Source of the DNA: Pseudomonadota bacterium
GTDB taxonomy: Bacteria; Pseudomonadota; Alphaproteobacteria; Rhizobiales; Xanthobacteraceae
Direction: 5' to 3'
NCBI GenBank assembly: GCA_023433965.1
Contig: JAEYTQ010000821.1
Span: 1-5,049, forward strand
Length of the DNA: 5,049 nt
Below the pieces are notes generated by a model. It was not told the DNA's origin and made no database searches. It saw only the letters and a program-made list of their open reading frames with translations. Below, one piece after another: positions 1 through 5,049 of this stretch. Both the position numbers and the translations under genes were made by a program. How positions within the stretch are numbered: position 1 is the stretch's first letter; every line of letters begins with the position of its first letter.

Positions 1-999
1 GGCCTTTTCGTGGACATGTTCTTCATCCTGTCCGGCTTCGTGATCTCCTACTCCTATCCGTCCGACGCGCGCGGGCTGCGCGGCTATTCGCGCTTCATGA
101 TCCGACGCATCGCGCGGATCTACCCGCTGCACCTGCTCAGCCTGCTCGTGTTCGTGGTGCTGATCGGCGTCGGCTTGGAGCGCACGGCGCGATCCACCTC
201 GCTGGACTTCGTCTACAACCTCCTGCTGGTCCAGGCCTGGGGCGTCACCGATCATCTCAGCTTCAATTCGCCCTCCTGGTCGATCAGCGCGGAATTCTTC
301 TGCTATCTGATCTTTCCGCTGTTGATGCTGCTGGCCCGCAAGGTGCAGCCGCTCGTGTTCGGCGCCATCGTGGCGGCGCTCTATCTGGTCCTCGCCCACG
401 GCCATCTGCCGATCTGGCAGGAACGATCGCAGATGTACGGCGCCAACTACGACTACGGCATGCTGCGCGCCCTGCCGAGCTTCTTGAACGGCATCCTGCT
501 CGCCATCCTGTTCCGGATGTCGGGCCCCTACCGCCGCAAGCCCGTGTTGTTCGCCGGGATCGGCGTGTTCGGTCTCTCGGTGCTCGTCCTCAACGTCTTC
601 GCCAAGCCGGACCTCGCCATCCTGCTGTTCTCCTGCGCCATCCTGCTCACCGCGGTCGGCGAAAGCGCCTTCAAGGAGATTCCGGGCGCGCGCCTCCTCG
701 GACGGCTCGGCAATACCTCATACGCGATCTACATGCTGCACGACGCTGTCCTCATCGCCGGCTTCAAGCCGCTGTGGAGCTGGCTCGCGCTGCGACCGGA
801 TCAATTCGGCCTGTTCGCCCTGGCATGCTGTGCGGTTCTCACCATCGTCGCGGATCGCACCTACGCCTATTTCGAGAATCCCGCCCGTCGCCTCATCAAT
901 CGCTGGGCCGCCATCGGCGCTACGTCCCCGCGCAAGGCGCCGCCGATCGCGGCCGAACCCGCCCTACGCTTCGACAACACCGAGCGCGCGGTCAACTGA
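1..999 (+). CDS. Acyltransferase-3 family membrane protein (OafA/ExoZ-like), 5' truncated by window edge
   Basis: This is an integral inner-membrane acyltransferase of the acyltransferase-3 family, whose members commonly transfer acetyl or other acyl groups to sugars of exopolysaccharide, O-antigen or Nod factors. The frame is open from base 1 and ends at TGA 997-999, giving 332 visible residues. The family is usually about 350-400 residues, so the true start and the first helix, with the N-terminal catalytic histidine region, probably lie left of the window. The GTG at base 10 falls inside a conserved core and is not a credible start. Visible family signatures are FFILSGFVISY near residues 7-18, the basic FMIRRIARIYPLH near 32-44, SWSISAEFFCYLIFP near 92-106 with the conserved Glu, LGNTSYAIYMLHD near 235-248, and a terminal ENPARR near 292-297. 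About nine or ten hydrophobic segments alternate with short loops, and the C-terminal tail of about 35 residues is hydrophilic. The acyl group and acceptor cannot be read from sequence. The polysaccharide genes alongside suggest a glycan acceptor. Confidence 0.93.
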   Translation, partial: GLFVDMFFILSGFVISYSYPSDARGLRGYSRFMIRRIARIYPLHLLSLLVFVVLIGVGLERTARSTSLDFVYNLLLVQAWGVTDHLSFNSPSWSISAEFFCYLIFPLLMLLARKVQPLVFGAIVAALYLVLAHGHLPIWQERSQMYGANYDYGMLRALPSFLNGILLAILFRMSGPYRRKPVLFAGIGVFGLSVLVLNVFAKPDLAILLFSCAILLTAVGESAFKEIPGARLLGRLGNTSYAIYMLHDAVLIAGFKPLWSWLALRPDQFGLFALACCAVLTIVADRTYAYFENPARRLINRWAAIGATSPRKAPPIAAEPALRFDNTERAVN

Positions 1000-1008
1000 C
1001 GCGCTGTG

Positions 1009-1041
1009 GGCGGCAAGGAGGCGTCAGGCCACCTTGCCGTC
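1009..1041. terminator. Hairpin at convergent gene junction, probable bidirectional terminator
   Basis: Bases 1011-1018 (CGGCAAGG) are perfectly complementary to 1032-1039 (CCTTGCCG). The pairing extends outward by G1010-T1040 (a wobble pair on the plus-strand transcript) and G1009-C1041. After one A-A mismatch it extends inward by GGC 1020-1022 with GCC 1028-1030, leaving a 5-base loop. The hairpin starts 9 bases after the acyltransferase stop, and its loop contains the stop codon of the minus-strand pyruvyl transferase gene, so it lies where both convergent transcripts should end. Neither side has a long T-run (only TTT near 1045), so this is a structural prediction. It could work as an imperfect intrinsic terminator, as a barrier to 3' exonucleases, or not at all. 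Confidence 0.5.
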
Positions 1042-2385
1042 GGCTTTCGGTGCCATCCGGACCGCGCTATCGCCCAGCAGCGGGGCAATGTTGGCGCGGG
1101 CCAAAGCCATGACACCCGGCAGGGCCTGGCGCACCTGGTCGCGGGCGGCATCGTGCGCTCCGAGGAAGTGCAGCAGGAACTTGTCGAAGCTGTCTTCGAC
1201 GAGAAACTGAGCCGGCGAGAGCAACAGCTGCTCGCTGATGCCGAAATGCGCGAACAGGCCCTGGAACTTGTCCTGATAAGTGATCGCCGCCACCGGCGTT
1301 CCCTGCCCGAGCGCAGCAATCGCCAGATGCATGCGACCCGTGATCACGCCGTCGACCAGACCGACGACGGCCTTGATCTCGCCGGCCGATAGCGTCTGAG
1401 GGACATGATGTACGCGCTCGCCGAGCATGGGCTTCAACCGCTCGGCCAGCGGCCGCAGGCAGTTGTCGTCGGCGATCTCCGGGCGGTAGTCGTGTGCAAG
1501 CAGCAACCAGCTTGCATCCTGCTCACCCGCCAGACGTTCCATGGCGGACGCGGCAAGCTCGATCATCTTCCGCAGCTTGGCCGGCTCCCGCGTCTTGAAC
1601 AACATCGGATGGATGTTGAAGACGAAGACCTTGCGGCCCTGCTCGCGCTGCCGTGCGATCGTGGCCGCGATCTGCTTCACCGCCGCGGTGTCCGCGCGCG
1701 GTGTCAGCATGAAGGCGGCGTCGGCGACGAGATGGGCGCGCTTGCGGGCGAATTCGTCGAAACGCCGAAGCGAGATCGCATCGCGCAGATTGAGGACCAC
1801 GCCGGGATCGAGCAGCCGGAACACTTCGTGCAGCGCCCTGGCGGGACGAGAGTTGAAACTGAAGCCGAGCACGCTGACCTTGGTGCCAAAGGCGGCCATC
1901 AGGTCGGCGACCAGCAGCATGCGCGCGGCATCCACCGGAGAATAATAGCCGTCGAGCACGTCGGCCCCGAGCACCACGGCGAAATCCGGACGAGTGATAG
2001 AGAGTTCCTGCGCGACCGCCTCGTAGGAGAACGGCTGCCTCCAGATCTCGAGCGGCTTGAAACCCATGGCCCGCACCTCCGCGCTCGCAGCACCGGTGGC
2101 GGTGACGATGTAGGTTTCGATGTCCGGATACGTCCGTCTCATCTCGCCGACGGCGGCTTCGATCATCGCCTCGTCGCCGCGCGACTGATGAACGCTCCAG
2201 GGATCGGAGGGAAGCACCACCAGCCGGCGCGGATCGTTACGCGGTGCGGCATTGACGCCGACGTCCTTCCGGACGATCTGCCATCTGCGCAACTCGAGGA
2301 GGTCGACCGCCAGGGGCGTGTTCTTTGCGCTGTTGAACCAGCCTCGGAGATGCCTGCGCACGGGTACGGGGATCAGTTGCTTCAC
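1024..2385 (-). CDS. Polysaccharide pyruvyl transferase family protein (WcaK/CsaB-like)
   Basis: This 453-residue protein matches the polysaccharide pyruvyl transferase family, cytoplasmic GT-B-like enzymes that move pyruvate from phosphoenolpyruvate onto a sugar as a ketal. Motifs in order are RGDEAMIEAAV near 69-79 (the family's N-terminal GDEA block), VVLGADVLDGYYS near 137-149, LNLRDAISLRRF near 198-209, VADAAFML near 220-227, VFNIHP near 255-260, LLAHDYRPEIADD near 295-307, and the C-terminal GRMHLAIAALGQGTPVAAI near 350-368 followed by YQDKFQGL, which is the most diagnostic block. About 68 residues precede the GDEA block, somewhat more than in many relatives. The start is GTG at 2383-2385, chosen because GAGGAGA lies five bases upstream and the next in-frame ATG is deep inside the conserved region. 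The gene follows the flippase on the same strand with a 19-base gap, which implies one operon. Some family members are annotated for pyruvylation without proof, so the family call is firm but substrate and exact reaction are inferred. Confidence 0.92.
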   Translation of the reverse strand: MKQLIPVPVRRHLRGWFNSAKNTPLAVDLLELRRWQIVRKDVGVNAAPRNDPRRLVVLPSDPWSVHQSRGDEAMIEAAVGEMRRTYPDIETYIVTATGAASAEVRAMGFKPLEIWRQPFSYEAVAQELSITRPDFAVVLGADVLDGYYSPVDAARMLLVADLMAAFGTKVSVLGFSFNSRPARALHEVFRLLDPGVVLNLRDAISLRRFDEFARKRAHLVADAAFMLTPRADTAAVKQIAATIARQREQGRKVFVFNIHPMLFKTREPAKLRKMIELAASAMERLAGEQDASWLLLAHDYRPEIADDNCLRPLAERLKPMLGERVHHVPQTLSAGEIKAVVGLVDGVITGRMHLAIAALGQGTPVAAITYQDKFQGLFAHFGISEQLLLSPAQFLVEDSFDKFLLHFLGAHDAARDQVRQALPGVMALARANIAPLLGDSAVRMAPKADGKVA

Positions 2386-2390
2386 GTCGT

Positions 2391-2397
2391 TCTCCTC
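2391..2397 (-). promoter_or_regulatory. Shine-Dalgarno site of the pyruvyl transferase gene
   Basis: On the minus strand GAGGAGA is followed by five bases (ACGAC) and then GTG. This is near-ideal complementarity and spacing to the 16S rRNA tail, and it decides the non-ATG start of the pyruvyl transferase. It lies in the 19-base gap after the flippase stop, so the second gene has its own strong ribosome entry site and does not depend on translational coupling. Confidence 0.85.
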
Positions 2398-2404
2398 GTC
2401 TCAC

Positions 2405-3862
2405 TCAGGCGGTCGCGCCGCGCTTCACGACGAAATCGATCAGCGAGAACAGCTGCTTCCGCCAGAGCAGCAGAATGCATATCAGATAGGTCGCGCCGAA
2501 ACATGACGACAGCAGCCCCATGCGCAGATAGGGGTTCATGTCCGGCGTCGCATGGCGACACAGCACGACCGCGCCGTAAGCCAGAACGATGGCACACAGG
2601 CAGCCCGCGATCGGACGCAGAAACTGGGTCCAGCTCAGGCCAAGCAGCCGGAGCGCCAGCGCGAAGGTCACGGGCGTCACCACGAGCTGCGCGAACGCGA
2701 AGATCGTCGCCAGCTGGCCGATGTCGCGCGAGGGAAGCAGGAACATCGCGGGCACGACCACACAGAATTTGAGGATGTTCAGCGCGAAGACGTAATTCGG
2801 CTTGCCCAGCGCGCCGAAATAGGCGCTGTTGACGAACTGCACCGTCTGGATCGCCCCGACCAGCATCAGCGGTCTCATCACCATTTCGCTGCCGCTCCAT
2901 TTCGCGCCGAACAGCAGCAGGGAAAACTCCGGCGCGATCGCCGCGAGCAGCACGAAGATGGGAGATCCGATCAGCGCTCCGAGGCTGACGCTGCGAAGGT
3001 AGGCGCCTGCGATCCGGTCGCGCTCGTGCGCGATCCTGGACAGCGCACTCAAGGCGACGTCCATCACGGCCTGGGTGAGCAGCTGCATCAGGATGATGTA
3101 GACCCGCGCCCCGACCGTATAGATGCCGAGCGCCGCGACGCCGTAGAGCGACAGGATGATCATGTCGATGGTGCGAACGATGGCGAAATCCAGCAGCCGG
3201 TTCGACACGACATGGATGCTGTAGCCGGAGAGCTCGCGAAAGCTCTTGGAATCGTAGCCGCGCATCGGCAGCCATCGCGGCTGGCTCCAGAGCCACAAGC
3301 CGCTGATCGCGCTCTGGACGACCACCTGGATCACGAGGCTGAGAGCGCCGAAGCCGGCAAAGGCGCAGGCGATGCCCACGACGCCGGAGATGGCGGTTGC
3401 CACCATGGTCCTGACCGCGAGCACGCGAAAATCCATCTGGCGCTTGTAGAGCGCCTCCTGAAACAGCGTCGCCGTGCCGATCGGAAGAGCAAGGCTCGCC
3501 GCCGTCAACAGCGGCGCAAGGCCTTTCACGTCGAACCAATGCTCGATATCCGTGGCCAGCAGCGCGATCAGGATCGCCAGAATCGCCGACGCCGCAAACG
3601 AGCAGAAGAAGGGTAGCGTCACGTCGGCCGGCTCGAGCGTGCGCCGCTGGATCAACGCCTCGCCGAAGCCGAATTCGGCGACGGAGCTCAGAAGCAGCAG
3701 GATGAAGGCGACGAGCGCGGCAAGACCGAAATCCGCGGGATTGAGCAGCCGCGCCAGCACCAGGAACAGGACGAACGACAGCGCTCGGCCGCCCCAATTC
3801 TGTGCAAGCGACCAGAACAAGGCCATCACGACCTGATGTTGTTTGCCCTGCGTGGCGCCCAT
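2405..3862 (-). CDS. Wzx-type lipopolysaccharide/oligosaccharide flippase (MOP superfamily)
   Basis: This integral inner-membrane protein of 485 residues belongs to the polysaccharide transporter group of the MOP superfamily (Wzx/WzxC-like), which flips undecaprenyl-diphosphate-linked repeat units from cytoplasm to periplasm. The N-terminus has the family pattern: ALFWSLAQNWGGRALSF near 14-30, then FLVLARLLNPADFGLAAL near 33-50, then VAEFGFGEALIQRR near 61-74. A later block, LFQEALYKRQMDFRVLAVRT near 133-152, resembles the matching segment of WzxC-type proteins. Roughly 12-14 hydrophobic segments run along the whole length, typical in number and size. The start is uncertain. ATG at 3862 is preferred because it leaves a short hydrophilic lead before helix 1, but it lacks a good ribosome binding site. 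ATG at 3826, 12 residues later, has AGG five bases upstream, and a TTG at 3943 would add 27 residues with no family resemblance. The gene ends 19 bases before the pyruvyl transferase, so the two probably form an operon read from the 3863-4087 region. Confidence 0.92.
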   Translation of the reverse strand: MGATQGKQHQVVMALFWSLAQNWGGRALSFVLFLVLARLLNPADFGLAALVAFILLLLSSVAEFGFGEALIQRRTLEPADVTLPFFCSFAASAILAILIALLATDIEHWFDVKGLAPLLTAASLALPIGTATLFQEALYKRQMDFRVLAVRTMVATAISGVVGIACAFAGFGALSLVIQVVVQSAISGLWLWSQPRWLPMRGYDSKSFRELSGYSIHVVSNRLLDFAIVRTIDMIILSLYGVAALGIYTVGARVYIILMQLLTQAVMDVALSALSRIAHERDRIAGAYLRSVSLGALIGSPIFVLLAAIAPEFSLLLFGAKWSGSEMVMRPLMLVGAIQTVQFVNSAYFGALGKPNYVFALNILKFCVVVPAMFLLPSRDIGQLATIFAFAQLVVTPVTFALALRLLGLSWTQFLRPIAGCLCAIVLAYGAVVLCRHATPDMNPYLRMGLLSSCFGATYLICILLLWRKQLFSLIDFVVKRGATA

Positions 3863-3942
3863 CAACAATTCGACCCAATTCCGACAGATCCAACCACAAT
3901 CGCAGACTAGACGTGACGCACGATGCTGCCGCGACGACACCA

Positions 3943-3952
3943 ACTCCGATCA
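3943..3952 (+). repeat. Direct repeat ACTCCGATCA, copy 1
   Basis: ACTCCGATCA occurs here and again at 4057-4066 in the same orientation, 114 bases apart, both in the divergent intergenic region. It could be a transcription-factor half-site or part of an old local duplication. Short length leaves chance possible. Confidence 0.45.
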
Positions 3953-3961
3953 TGCGGAGGA

Positions 3962-4000
3962 CTGATTGCTCGCTGCTTGCGACGGAGTGATGGCAATCAG
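3962..4000. repeat. Inverted repeat CTGATTGC / GCAATCAG
   Basis: CTGATTGC at 3962-3969 is the exact reverse complement of GCAATCAG at 3993-4000, with a 23-base spacer. The arms are AT-balanced and sit in the middle of the divergent intergenic region, where an operator or transcript hairpin would be plausible. There is no T-run after it, which argues against an intrinsic terminator. Confidence 0.4.
3977..3996 (+). repeat. Imperfect direct repeat of the glycosyltransferase leader, copy 1
   Basis: The segment TTGCGA-CGG-AGTGATG-G-CAA matches TTGCGAAGTGATGCAA at 4071-4086 at all 16 bases of the shorter copy, with two small insertions (three bases and one base). A short stretch further on also looks related: ATGAGTGCC near 4001-4009 resembles ATGGATGCC at the glycosyltransferase start. 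This could be a decayed duplication of the gene's leader or a repeated binding site. Confidence 0.4.
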
Positions 4001-4056
4001 ATGAGTGCCGTCACGATTCCGCTTTAGAGTGGAAGTGAGTTCAAATCGTGGACTAC

Positions 4057-4066
4057 ACTCCGATCA
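4057..4066 (+). repeat. Direct repeat ACTCCGATCA, copy 2
   Basis: This is the second exact copy of the 10-base element at 3943-3952. It ends 21 bases before the glycosyltransferase ATG and is followed four bases later by the second copy of the TTGCGA-AGTGATG-CAA element, so the two repeat types occur in the same order in both places. Confidence 0.45.
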
Positions 4067-4069
4067 CCC

Positions 4070-4087
4070 TTTGCGAAGTGATGCAAA
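4070..4087 (+). promoter_or_regulatory. Glycosyltransferase translation-initiation region with small dyad
   Basis: TTTGC at 4070-4074 and GCAAA at 4083-4087 are reverse complements flanking an 8-base loop, GAAGTGAT. The loop holds the only Shine-Dalgarno-like bases (GAAG, nine bases before the ATG), and the right arm abuts the start codon. An in-frame TGA at 4079-4081 shows the glycosyltransferase frame cannot extend further upstream, which fixes ATG 4088 as the first possible start. The stem is only five pairs and weak, so any effect on translation is speculative. Confidence 0.35.
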
Positions 4088-5049
4088 ATGGATGCCTTGA
4101 CGAATTCGCCCGCCCCGCGTTCTCTCCGCAGCTCCAGGCGGTTGCGCGTAGCCATCTATGCACCGCATTTTGCGGAATACTCCTATCGGCTGGCGGCGGG
4201 ATTGGCGCAGCATTGCGACGTCCGCCTCGTGCTCAACCGCAAGGATGCCAACCAGCAATGGGAACTGGCCGATATCGCCGTGGCCGCGGCGTTCGAGACA
4301 CGGATCCGCGACCTCAGCCTGCGTCGCGGCGGCGTGCTCGGCATCCCGGCCTCCTTCCTCGACATAATATCGTTTCGTCCGGACGTGATTCATTGTCACG
4401 AAGTTCCGGAGATCTACACGTCCAGGCTGATCCAGCTGCTTCGTCCGTTCGGCATTCCGCTGGAGCTCACCGTCCACGATGCCATCCCGCATTCGGAAGG
4501 CGGCTCCGGAACGTCGCCGCGCGAGGATGCGTGGCGCGAGCGCATGCGCGCGGCCGCGTCGGTGGTGACCACGCACGGCGAGAGCTGCATCGCCGATTTT
4601 CGCCGCGCCTCGCCCGACTTCAAGGGCAAGACGGTCTCCAGCATGCACGGCGTGCTCATGGTTCCACCGGCCGGACGTGCCGTCACCGAGCCCGAATCCG
4701 CACGCATCCTGTTCTTCGGACGGATGTGGGCCTACAAGGGCCTGGACGTCTTCATCGATGCGATCGACATGCTGGCTCAACGCGGCGTGGCGCATGAGGC
4801 GATCGTTGCGGGCCGCGGTCCCGAGATGACCCGGCTCGGCTCGCGGATGGAAACGATGCCGACGGTCAAGACCATCAATGCCTACATTTCGCCCGCCGAT
4901 ACCGGGCGGCTGTTTCAATCTGCCGCAGTGGTTGCCCTGCCCTACAAGGATGCGACGCAGAGCGGCGTGCTGGCGTCCGCCTACGGCAACTCCCGGCCCG
5001 TCGTTGCCAGCGCCACCGGCGGCATTCCCGACGTCGTGACGGACGGCGT
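4088..5049 (+). CDS. Glycosyltransferase, GT4-like (GT-B fold), 3' truncated by window edge
   Basis: This cytoplasmic or membrane-associated glycosyltransferase probably adds a sugar from a nucleotide-sugar donor to a lipid-linked glycan. The frame runs from ATG 4088-4090 without a stop to the right edge, giving 320 residues. Relatives are about 360-400 residues, so the C-terminal end is missing. The N-terminal half has RLRVAIYAPHF near 18-28, PDVIHCHEVPEIY near 98-110, a typical GT-B acceptor-domain strand, and LELTVHDAIPHSEGG near 125-139. The C-terminal donor domain has ARILFFGRMWAYKGLDVFIDAI near 205-226, AIVAGRGPEM near 238-247, and ALPYKDATQSGVLASAYG near 283-300, then RPVVASATGGIPDVV near 303-317. 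At the usual EX7E position the sequence reads Asp288 and Ala296, fitting the ATQSGV-type branch of group 1 transferases. An in-frame TGA seven bases upstream confirms the start, though the ribosome binding site is weak. Donor and acceptor cannot be assigned. The flippase and pyruvyl transferase next to it support a repeat-unit role. Confidence 0.9.
   Translation, partial: MDALTNSPAPRSLRSSRRLRVAIYAPHFAEYSYRLAAGLAQHCDVRLVLNRKDANQQWELADIAVAAAFETRIRDLSLRRGGVLGIPASFLDIISFRPDVIHCHEVPEIYTSRLIQLLRPFGIPLELTVHDAIPHSEGGSGTSPREDAWRERMRAAASVVTTHGESCIADFRRASPDFKGKTVSSMHGVLMVPPAGRAVTEPESARILFFGRMWAYKGLDVFIDAIDMLAQRGVAHEAIVAGRGPEMTRLGSRMETMPTVKTINAYISPADTGRLFQSAAVVALPYKDATQSGVLASAYGNSRPVVASATGGIPDVVTDG

Larger units (their letters stand above)
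3863..4087. promoter_or_regulatory. Divergent intergenic region with short repeats; presumed promoters for both directions
   Basis: These 225 bases separate the minus-strand flippase from the plus-strand glycosyltransferase and hold no credible gene. The base composition looks visibly less GC-rich than the flanking genes. Since the two genes point away from each other, promoters for both are expected here unless transcription enters from outside. I could not identify a convincing pair of -35 and -10 boxes in either direction. The best plus-strand -10-like hexamer is TAGAGT at 4025-4030, without a recognisable partner at the right distance. The region contains a 10-base direct repeat, an imperfect second direct repeat and two inverted repeats, listed separately. 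Confidence 0.45.

Noticed and set aside
1405..2772. A 455-codon plus-strand open frame antisense to the pyruvyl transferase and flippase
   Set aside because: It spans the junction of two convincing minus-strand genes, has low-complexity His/Arg/Gly-rich translation without motifs, and no ribosome binding site was seen. It is a high-GC antisense shadow.
2552..3616. A 354-codon plus-strand open frame antisense to the flippase
   Set aside because: The translation is extremely rich in Gln, Arg, His, Asp and Glu, which is the mirror of hydrophobic membrane codons on the other strand. No domain is recognisable.
3912..3922. CGTG-ACG-CACG mini-palindrome as an operator
   Set aside because: Four-base arms around a three-base centre are common by chance in GC-rich DNA and match no regulator site I can name.
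2382..3953. A 523-codon minus-strand open frame overlapping the whole flippase gene in another frame, slightly longer than the flippase itself
   Set aside because: Its translation is rich in Arg, Ala, Gly and Asp with no family motifs or membrane pattern, as expected of an out-of-frame reading of GC-rich DNA. The flippase frame has clear family motifs and hydrophobic helices.
3991..4008. TGGCA followed by TGC, resembling a sigma-54 promoter
   Set aside because: The GG and GC dinucleotides are 13 bases apart instead of the 10 required for the -24/-12 elements.
4001..4027. An 8-codon ATG-TAG mini reading frame as a leader peptide
   Set aside because: The nearest GGAG is about 13 bases upstream, there is no run of regulatory codons and no attenuator-like hairpin follows. 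I mention it only as part of the repeat comparison.
4048..4797. A 249-codon plus-strand open frame starting at GTG upstream of and overlapping the glycosyltransferase
   Set aside because: It is in a different frame from the well-supported glycosyltransferase and its translation is Arg/Pro/His-rich without motifs. I also considered a frameshifted N-terminal extension of the glycosyltransferase and found no family similarity.
4064..4918. A 284-codon minus-strand open frame antisense to the glycosyltransferase
   Set aside because: It has no motifs and His/Arg/Gly-rich composition, and it lies entirely within a convincing gene on the other strand.

Overview
The window looks like part of a surface-polysaccharide biosynthesis locus (exopolysaccharide, capsule or O-antigen) from a GC-rich Gram-negative bacterium. 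High GC at third codon positions, a strong GAGGAG-type ribosome binding site and the protein style suggest an alphaproteobacterium, possibly from the Bradyrhizobium/Rhizobiales neighbourhood. That placement is a guess from general appearance, not from a marker gene. No rRNA, tRNA, CRISPR array, transposase or phage gene is visible.

Layout from left to right: (1) bases 1-999, plus strand, the 3' part of a membrane acyltransferase of the acyltransferase-3 (OafA/ExoZ-like) family, cut by the left edge. (2) Bases 1000-1041, a convergent junction holding a GC-rich hairpin that probably acts as a terminator. (3) Bases 1024-2385, minus strand, a polysaccharide pyruvyl transferase family protein with a GTG start and a very good ribosome binding site. 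(4) Bases 2405-3862, minus strand, a Wzx-type oligosaccharide flippase, 19 bases upstream of the pyruvyl transferase and surely co-transcribed with it. (5) Bases 3863-4087, a 225-base divergent intergenic region with several short direct and inverted repeats. (6) Base 4088 to the right edge, plus strand, the first 320 codons of a family-4-like (GT-B) glycosyltransferase, cut by the right edge.

Together the four proteins cover steps of a Wzx-dependent pathway. A glycosyltransferase adds a sugar to a lipid-linked repeat unit in the cytoplasm. A pyruvyl transferase can add an acidic ketal to a sugar. The flippase moves the lipid-linked unit across the inner membrane. The acyltransferase can acylate (often O-acetylate) the product. 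The gene set is recognisable and I see no wholly new system. The less ordinary features are the repeat-rich divergent control region, the terminator-like hairpin at the convergent junction, and a glycosyltransferase whose usual EX7E glutamates appear to be replaced.
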